A stretch of DNA of 64,000 nt from Taxillus chinensis. Taxonomy: Eukaryota; Streptophyta; Magnoliopsida; Santalales; Loranthaceae. A program made the translations under genes and the position numbers. The stretch lies in contig CM042088.1 of the NCBI GenBank assembly GCA_023512835.1, positions 3,340,078-3,404,077 of the forward strand. Reading direction: 5' to 3'. Positions 57,167-64,000 of the stretch are shown one piece after another (position 1 is the first letter of the stretch; each line of letters begins with the position of its first letter). A model generated the notes under the pieces. That model saw nothing but the letters and a program-made list of their open reading frames with translations, did not search any database and was not told where the DNA came from.

Positions 57167-58676
57167 TTAAGGTACATAAGGCTTACTATACTTGAAGATC
57201 ATTGTTGCTGCCTTCTCTCGAAGCTCCATTGTCTGCTCTATCATATAGTCGTGGATGTTGTTCCAGTCTTCATTCACCCTTATGAAAGACTTGATAAAGA
57301 AACAGACAAAAGCTCCGTAGCTATCTCCATCGGGCTGTTGAGGCACTTGCTTCTTGCTCTGGATCGCCATTTTCAACTTCTCAGTAGGAGCCAAAGGAAT
57401 TTGACTGATTTCTCCATAAAGCCTGGATTGCTTTACTGCTTCTGTCAGTCGAAGATGCAGTGGTTCCAATTGATTCTTTCTAACTTTATTATCCACAACT
57501 TGATGAGAATCAATTAAGAGCGTCTGCTTGGACGGAATCAGAAAGACAATCAGCATGAAGTGCGGCGTCATGACCCGGTACGGAATGAGGACCTAGGAAA
57601 GATTTTTCCATGGTTTGCGTCCTCAGTAGTTCCGTCAATAAAGATCCAGATGTGGGCTATGTCTGGAAGATAACCCTCAGACCAACATGGCAAGACATCA
57701 AACAAGTGTCTATCCTTATACAGAGACGGAAACAGCCTCATCTCCATCTTTACTGCCCGAGAGAAGTTGTCTATGTCATCAGTGGTAAACAGGCCCTTCT
57801 TAGAACGTAAAGTCTGAATATCTTCAGGGGAGAAAGGATAAATATCTGACAGACATCTTTCGTCGGCATTAGAAGTGGCATACTTCTAATACCGATGAAG
57901 AGGAGTTGGTCATTTCATTAAAAACACTTCCATCTGCATCATGTGGATCACGATCCGCATATGATGGGAGGAAGGTGATAGCCACAGATGGAGACATCGA
58001 AAGAGGAGTTACACTAGAGGAGCTGGGCTGAGAGAAACAGCTACGTTTGGGGATAGGAGCTCCCGGAAGAAGTGTAGATGCTAGCTGCTTACCAGCAGGA
58101 GCAGAGGAAGTTGCAGGAGGATCAGATGACACTCTCTCCCCCATTTTGGCATATCGCCGAGGAGCAGTAGGAGGACGAGCCATCATGTGCGCCAAGTCTG
58201 CGAAGGAGGTAGAGAGTGAGTGCACGAAAGAGGCGACGAGATCCATCTTTTGCTTGATAGAGGTGGAAGAGTCAGTTAGGGCGGAGAGGAGTGGGCGTCG
58301 AGAGCATCAACCTTGACGGCGATGGCAACAATTTGGGCGCTCTGGGCTTGGGCATGTCGGTCCAGCTGTGCAGAGATCACAGCGTCAGAGTGAGCTCTAC
58401 CAAAGGAGGCGCGTCCAAGCACAAACTTTGGGGCTTTGGAGGACTCCCCTGCATGATGAGGTGCAGGAGTGCGGTGGGCAGAGGAGTCAGCAGCTGAAGA
58501 GAGGGGTTGGTAATCAGCAGCAGTAGAGGGACCAGCCGAAGCATCGGAGGCATTCGGGGCAGCAAATCCGCTTTGACCAGAGAGGTCAACAATGGGAATG
58601 GCTGCAGCAGGAGAAGAGGGCGTGGCCTCAGCAGGGGAAGGAACCCGTGCGTCATGGGCCGACCCGGAGGTAACAG
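57167..58676 (-). pseudogene. Env-position ORF with C48-like domain, catalytic Cys lost
   Basis: Just upstream of the polypurine tract on the minus strand lies a broken ORF. It starts with an Ala/Pro/Ser-rich segment (58276-58676 and 57869-58246), then SPEDIQTLRSKKGLFTTDDI and HLFDVLPCWSEGYLPDIAHI. The protease-like core needs one frameshift near 57580: VLIPYRVMTPHFMLIVFLIP with His at 57560-57562, LLIDSH with Asp at 57509-57511, and VPQQPDGDSYGAFVCFF, where Tyr (57317-57319) takes the place of the catalytic Cys. The end is MIFKYSKPYVP at 57167. The layout (low-complexity arm, then C48-like core, then 3' LTR) matches the Athila ORF above. The Tat LTR at 58677 cuts off its 5' part and pol, so the host element is known only from its LTR. 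Confidence 0.7.
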
Positions 58677-59199
58677 TGTTGGACCCCATTTTGTCCGGGT
58701 TGGACATACTAACCCCATTTTATATATACCTTTCTTCCCATGCTATATACCTTTTTGGACATGTCCTCAAGGATTCTCCACTACCAAGGAATGGTTTGGC
58801 ATTGATGTTAACCCCAATTTGCACAAGATGAATGCGTTGATACGAACAAGGAAGCCCAAAATTGATAAACTCTGTTATAAGCCCCTGAAGTGCCCTAAGA
58901 CCAACGCCAGGTGATAGAGGATGAAATTTGGAGACTAACGCACTTGACCGAACTCAATTCTGATTTAAAACGAAGAAATTATGGCTAAAACAATTTTCGT
59001 TAGAAAAAATCAAAATTGTCAAAAGATGGTAAATGCCCCTAGTCAAACTGCCCGAAAATGTGCATGTGAGAAATAGTCTGAAATGTCTCTTTAAGCGAAT
59101 ATGGGTCTTCCAAGCAATCCTCGAAAGGTCATCCATTTTTGCATTGTGGGTAGGGGTAAAAGGGTAATTAAAAGTAAAAAAAAACTAGACTTGAAGACT

Positions 59200-59710
59200 C
59201 GTAGCCTCGAAGCCCCGAAGTCTGTCTTCGACCGAGGAAGCCTTCGAGTATTAGAGGATTGACCTTCGACCCTAAGATTAACCTTCGACCCTTTGACCCT
59301 TGACCTTCGAGGGTTGACCTTCGACCCCAAGATTAACCACCGACCTTCGACCCTGCCGACACTTCGACCCTTGACCTTCAAGGGTTGAGCTTCGACCCTA
59401 AGATTAACCTTCGACCCTTCTCCCCTTAGCCCTTCATCCCATTGACCATTGACCACCGACCTTCAACCATACCGACACTCCGACCTGCCGACACTTTGAC
59501 CCTTGACCTTCGAGGGTTAACCTTTGACCCTAAGAATAACCTTCGACCCTTCGTCCCTTAGCCTTTCGACCAGTTGACCATGGCCCTTTAACCCGTTGAC
59601 CATTGACCTTCGACCTATCGACCTGCTGACACTTCGATCGGTCGCGTTGATCGTTGACCTTCGACTCACCGACCTTCGACCCTGCCGACACTCCGATTTG
59701 CCGACACTTT
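59200..59710 (+). repeat. CCTTCGACC motif array in the Tat LTR
   Basis: CCTTCGACC, GACCTTCGAGGGTTGA and CCGACACTTCGACC recur more than twenty times with diverged higher-order repeats of about 60-100 bases (for example ACCTTCGACCC(T/C)AAGATTAACC). Confidence 0.88.
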
Positions 59711-60825
59711 GACCCTATTGGCCTTTAACTTCCCCTGTTTGGCCTTATATCTGTGGTCACTCTCCCACATTATTCACGGGACGCATTTTTATTAGCTAGC
59801 AATTGTCAGAGATGTTTTTTAACGCCTGTCAGACGCATGTGCTCACAAAAGAACGAAAAAGCAATCACAAGCTGTCCCATTTTACGCACAGGTCGTCTAA
59901 CCACCAGACAAAAGCTAGAATCTTGCAATTAAAAATGTTGACATTCATAATAGAGCAATAAATGCATAATAATGACAGTCCAGCCAAAGTGAGCCAACCC
60001 CTTTAAAATCAAGTCTTCTGTCCACGAAAAAAGAGAGAACAATTCTGCCAAAAAAAATGAAAAGGTTATGCTGTTCTGTCATCTGCCCGGTCTTCACATC
60101 CAATTCCCTGATCCCAAAAGAAAAGTACCCAGATTTATGCCCAAGCTCTTTCCTTTCCCCAGAGTCGTCACGTCCATAAAAAACCACCCAAGCTTTTTTC
60201 CTTTGCTTCGTCCAGCTTTCTCCCTTTCCCAAGATCAAAATCAAAAAAAAAACAAAAACTTTCTATATTCTCTATCTTTCCCTGCGAGTTCCCTTCCCAA
60301 AAACAAAGCAGAAAAAACAAACAAAAAAAAAACTTCTTTTCTCACTCCTCTCTTGTACGGGTTCTCTTACCCAAATCCCAAATTCCTTCCCATTTCAAAA
60401 AAAAAAAATCTACCCTTTCCCACGTTTTCTGCCCAAAGCCCAAAAAGAAAACAAAAAACTTTCCATCATCTTCTCTCAATTCTATACACTGTTGTAGTCT
60501 CCAAATCCTAGTTGATTTCTGTCATTTGCACTACGGAATTTGGTGATTCGGTAATTGGAGCAGGCGACTATCGGCGTGGACAGGGATTCACACAAGATCC
60601 GGTGTTTAAAGCTTTAAAGCCGGTTCTATATTCATTTATTTATTATATTATTATTTAGCTTATTGATGTTTACATTTGATGTAATTTCTAGTATTTTCAT
60701 GTGTTTTGTTTCTTTTTATGTTGTTTGGTATATGTTGTATTTTCCTTGTATTTCCTTTTCTTCTGATATGTGTTGTATTTTTATTGTCTTTGTTGTAAAT
60801 GTAGTATGTTGTAATATGTAAAGTA

Positions 60826-61345
60826 TAGTAAAAAAAAAGAAGAAAAAGAGGCAAAAAAAAAAAACGGAAGGAAAAAGAAAAGAGAAGATGAGAAAAAAGA
60901 AGAAGAAAAAGAGAGTAACCTTGCTTTTATTTAGTTGTGGATGACATGATCAAACGCTCCACATTTATGTTGATACGTGCATTCATTTATTTTGATATGC
61001 ATTTTTAAGTTTTTAACATGTGTAGATTTGTGTTTAATTCTTTCAAAAAAAAAAAAGAGTTTTCAAAAAAAAACCAAAAAAAAAAAAACAAAAACAACAA
61101 AAAAAAAGCAAAAAAAAACAAAAAGAGGAAAAACATTTTAACCCAAAAACCAAAAAATTTGAAAAATGTATATTTTAATTTTTAGGACTTCGATTTCCAA
61201 ACCAAAAAACAAAAACAAAAAAAAGAAAAAGAAAAAGAAAAAAAACAAAAAAAATATAAAAAATAAGAAACATTGTTAAAAAAACAAAACAAATAAAACA
61301 ACCAAAACAAAGAAAAACAAAATAAATATTTTCAAACTAAAAACC
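60826..61345 (+). repeat. A-rich low-complexity run
   Basis: Runs of AAAAAC, AAAGAAAAAG and AAACCAAAA dominate about 500 bases of the Tat LTR. Confidence 0.85.
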
Positions 61346-61749
61346 AAAAAGATTTCATTTTCCACTTCAAACAAAAAACCAAAACTTTTATGATTTCCTT
61401 TAGAAATTTAGGGTAAATTAATTTTAAATATAACTTTAACAAATAAATTAGCTAAATAAAAATCATAGACTTTCTAGAAAACACAACCCAATCATGACAG
61501 TGACAATAAATAGAGAACCTCATTCGAAAATAGATACCAAAAGGGCGTTGTAGGGGTGTTAATCCTTCCCTACACGTAACCAACTCTCGAACCCTTCTCT
61601 GATGACATAGACCACATTTTTTACTACTCAAGGTAGAGGATATCCACTTGTACCCCAAAAACAGTTGGTGGCGACTCTAATTTTCTCACCATTGGTTTAG
61701 TTTGAGCTCACCCCAAACAGGCCCAAACGAAAACCAGTGATGATAGCCG

Positions 61750-61771
61750 GCAACTCTACTGGGGACTGTAA
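61750..61771 (+). other. Primer binding site of the Tat/Ogre-like element
   Basis: GGCAACTCTACTGGGGAC resembles the TGGCGACTC-GCTGGGGAC primer site common in Tat/Ogre elements, with two or three changes. Confidence 0.7.
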
Positions 61772-62400
61772 AACTTTAGAGAGTTAGGTCTAGCATTAGG
61801 AATAGGAGGTTGTTTTGTTTATATTGATTATGATTTATTTATACATTTTAACTCTGCCATAAGAACTGTCATTTTTGTTTTCTCAACTATAATTATGATT
61901 TATGCTTTAACTGCTATGATTTTATACTGTAAATGCGAAAACGTGTCATGATAGTTATGATTTACTGCTTTCCCTACCTGTTGCATTCATGCATAACCCT
62001 ATACCCGGGTTTATCACAATCTAGGTTAGCGAGGTTCAATACGGTCCCCAGCGCGTTGATCATTATCTGCAATGGGGCCTTAGACTTCTCACTCAAGCTT
62101 GAGGTTCTTTTAAGGCCCGTACCCTTAAGATCCCCCTCCAGTAAATCCCATGGTGTATGGAGCCCTCTATAGAGGAAGTTTGAGAACCAAGAAATAAGAT
62201 AAGTCTTGTGATAAAAGCCCATCATGGGCATTGACCCATATGTTTGCTTATTCCATGCCATGCTAACCTTTGTTTTGTAGGGTAGTCCTTAAGTCATCTC
62301 CTGTACATATTATTATTGGTTTATTCTTTTTATTTACCTTGATATGTGTTTAACTGCCATCCTAACCTTTCATCATGCATAACACAACATTCATATAGGC

Positions 62401-63810
62401 ATGGCAACTTTCAGTCATCTCCTAAAAAGCCTTCAGGATAAAGAGGTCGTCGTAGTGGTGGCTCAAGCATCTGGGGACATCCAACTTCTCCTTGGTGATT
62501 TTCCACCAGGAGAAGCCCACAAGGCAGAACATGTCATCATAGAAGATCAGTTGGACTACACTAAGGAGGTACAAATGATATGGAGCCGGTGGTCACCGAA
62601 AGGAAAAGCATCTATATATAGCGGTTTGGGGATTTGCTCCATGTGACCGAGCTATTAGCCAACAAGGATATGCTTGGGGCAGCAATGTATTTTTGGGATC
62701 CTCAACGGCGGTGTTTTGACTTCAACGGTGTAGATCTTGTTCTCACCATAGAAGAATACAAAAGATTACTTGATATCCCAGTTGAAGAAAACAAAAGGAA
62801 GATTTATTTACCGGAGCCTAGAAGATCATGTCGAAGGGCCTTTCTTGAGATAATGGGAAAGCCAGGTATGGGACTCACCAGCGGCCACAATGTATAGTGG
62901 GCGAGAATATCTTCCATGGGAAACAATCAAAGAAATGATACAGATTGCAATAGAAACAAGGGTGCACAAGTTGCTTACGCTAGCTATATACAGGTTGGTC
63001 ATTTTCTCGAGGATACCGGCCCACATTGATGGAGCAATTGTGGATTTGGTCCAGCAGGTACTCAAAGGATGTGACCCTACTCCTGCTATATTGGCTGAAA
63101 CCATTCGATCTCTTACTTATCTAAGGAGTAAGGGCTCGGGGCAGTTCATGGGGTGCTTGCCTCTCCTATGCACCTGGTCGCAAGGTTATTTCCCTTGTAG
63201 TGTTCCTAGCTTTCCTGCTGTTTACTAGGTGCTAGCCACGACACTACTAGATATTCTGCTCACCAAGTGGAGCTTACCTAAAGGCTTTGAAGACTGGAGC
63301 AAGAAGTTAGAGAACCTCATAGAAGCAGACATTACCTAAACCGCTCCTTAGATGCCAGGTGGTCTCCATGACTTATAGTCTGCTGGGATTATAATTGGGT
63401 TCCACTCTTAGGTCCTTGGGGAGGAACTGCATATGCAAAGACTGTAGGGTGGAAGGCAGGTCGGGCATCATCAGATTATCCTTGTGCTATTTGGCATGGA
63501 AGATTGTGACTTCACTTACGGTAGAACCATGCTTGTGGAAAAAGGCAAAAAGATGTATGAGGCATGGTACACCCCATACAAGATCCAGCCCAACAAGACA
63601 AAACCTGGTGTTTATCCTACATACATATCTTGGAGGGCACAACATAAGCCACGGTTAACTACAAACATGAGAGTTGTCCTCCAGGAGAATCAAACTCGAA
63701 GGCAAGCAGATCCAGAGGTTAGAAGCATCCTTAGAAGGAGCTCTACAGAGGTTGTAGCTAAGGCAAAAACAGATCGAGACCATATTGAAGGAGAGGGAGG
63801 AAGCGGGTGA
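62401..63810 (+). pseudogene. ORF1/gag-like N-terminal ORF of the Tat/Ogre-like element
   Basis: The first ATG in a reasonable frame is at 62401 (MATFSHLLKSLQDKEVVVVV). After a frameshift near 62613 it continues LLHVTELLANKDMLGAAMYF, WDPQRRCFDFNGVDLVLTIE, EYKRLLDIP. Then comes a second shift near 62890 to WETIKEMIQIAIETRVHKLL. The FWDP...F.F...DL.PTIEEY pattern is that of the plant Tat/Ogre ORF1 domain (DUF7745-like, from memory). Several stops (63226, 63338, 63378 and others) break the middle. The last open part is CDFTYGRTMLVEKGKKMYEA to 63810. Function of this domain is not established. Confidence 0.75.
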
Positions 63811-64000
63811 GCGACCACCCCCAGAGGAGGAGGCGTCGTGCTACTTAGGAAATGATTGGAAGAATGCTTTAAGATCATGTAGTGATAGCTTTCATTTCAC
63901 ATGGCATTTCAGCAAGATTGTATGTTTGTATTGTGTGTTTGTTTGTTGCAATAAATTTGTTTGTTATCTAACCCTTCCTCATACATTCATTCATTTCATA
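63811..64000 (+). other. Leader to the next Tat ORF, off the window edge
   Basis: The sequence is T-rich with TTTGTTTGTTGCAATAAATT near 63940. No gene is recognisable before the edge. Confidence 0.4.

Larger units (their letters stand above)
58677..61745 (+). repeat. 5' LTR of the Tat/Ogre-like element
   Basis: It starts TGTTGGACCCCATTTTGTCC. Block order agrees with the LTR at 21102 up to CACGTAACCAACTCTCGAAC (61575) and GTTGGTGGCGACTCTAA (61663), which are landmarks near the end of Tat LTRs. It carries a TTCGACC array (59200-59710), a C-rich stretch (60100-60480) and long A-rich runs (60826-61400). The exact right end is uncertain by some tens of bases. Confidence 0.78.
58677..64000 (+). 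mobile_element. Tat/Ogre-like Ty3/gypsy retrotransposon, 5' part only
   Basis: A long LTR (58677-about 61745) is followed by a primer site, a leader and ORF1 fragments; the element runs off the window. Large LTR, the Arg-type primer site and the extra gag-like ORF fit the Tat/Ogre lineage. It cuts the ORF at 57167-58676. The five bases before it are AACAG; the right duplication is outside. Confidence 0.82.

Noticed and set aside
60068..60511. 147-residue plus frame rich in Pro, Lys and Phe
   Set aside because: Low-complexity C- and A-rich LTR sequence without any domain.

Overview
The window looks like repeat-rich nuclear DNA of a flowering plant. There are no bacterial operons, rRNA, tRNA or CRISPR features. 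Instead there are plant LTR-retrotransposon lineages (Ty3/gypsy Athila, Tat/Ogre-like and chromovirus; Ty1/copia SIRE-like), hAT elements with 8-bp target duplications, a Tourist-like MITE, and one short host-like coding exon. The species cannot be told from the sequence. Nearly every retrotransposon frame carries stops or frameshifts, so the pol and gag entries are pseudogenes.

Layout. 1-2.2 kb: two LTR-like repeats in head-to-head inverted orientation around a 1-kb spacer. 2.25-3.9 kb: a decayed copia reverse transcriptase/RNase H fragment with its polypurine tract and the start of a 3' LTR. 4-11.2 kb: mostly gene-free DNA with an 80-bp tandem repeat, a degenerate minisatellite and a duplicated AT-rich block. 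9.9-18.9 kb: a probable host gene on the minus strand (exon 18275-18546, possible last exon near 9.94 kb). Its presumed intron holds a gypsy chromovirus (11204-18108, TSD ACAAG), which is itself split by a hAT element (14452-16227, TSD GAGAAAGC) that carries a second hAT-like element (14733-15891, TSD AGAAGGTG). 19.2-19.9 kb: a 126-bp GC-rich tandem repeat and a 300-bp palindromic MITE. 21.1-24.06 kb: a Tat-type LTR containing a solo copia LTR.

24.06-55.63 kb is one Athila retrotransposon on the plus strand, opened by two later full-length insertions on the minus strand: a SIRE-like copia (28226-37254, TSD TATGT) and a Tekay/Del-like chromovirus (39880-49988, TSD TTTAT). Its right LTR is cut at 55631 by a further minus-strand copia-type LTR (55632-57022), whose upstream ORF region is cut at 58677 by a Tat/Ogre-like element running off the right edge (LTR, primer site and gag-like ORF1).

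The most interesting point is that two unrelated retrotransposons carry, in the env-like position between pol and the 3' LTR, a region that reads as a Ulp1/SENP-type (C48) cysteine protease. The Athila copy keeps the His, Asp, Gln and Cys residues. The minus-strand copia-type copy has the catalytic Cys replaced by Tyr. Athila also carries repeated hairpins of the form GGTCGGGTGAA/TTCACCCGACC in its LTRs and 3' untranslated region, and several unrelated LTR families here carry degenerate arrays of short motifs, often with a TCGA core.
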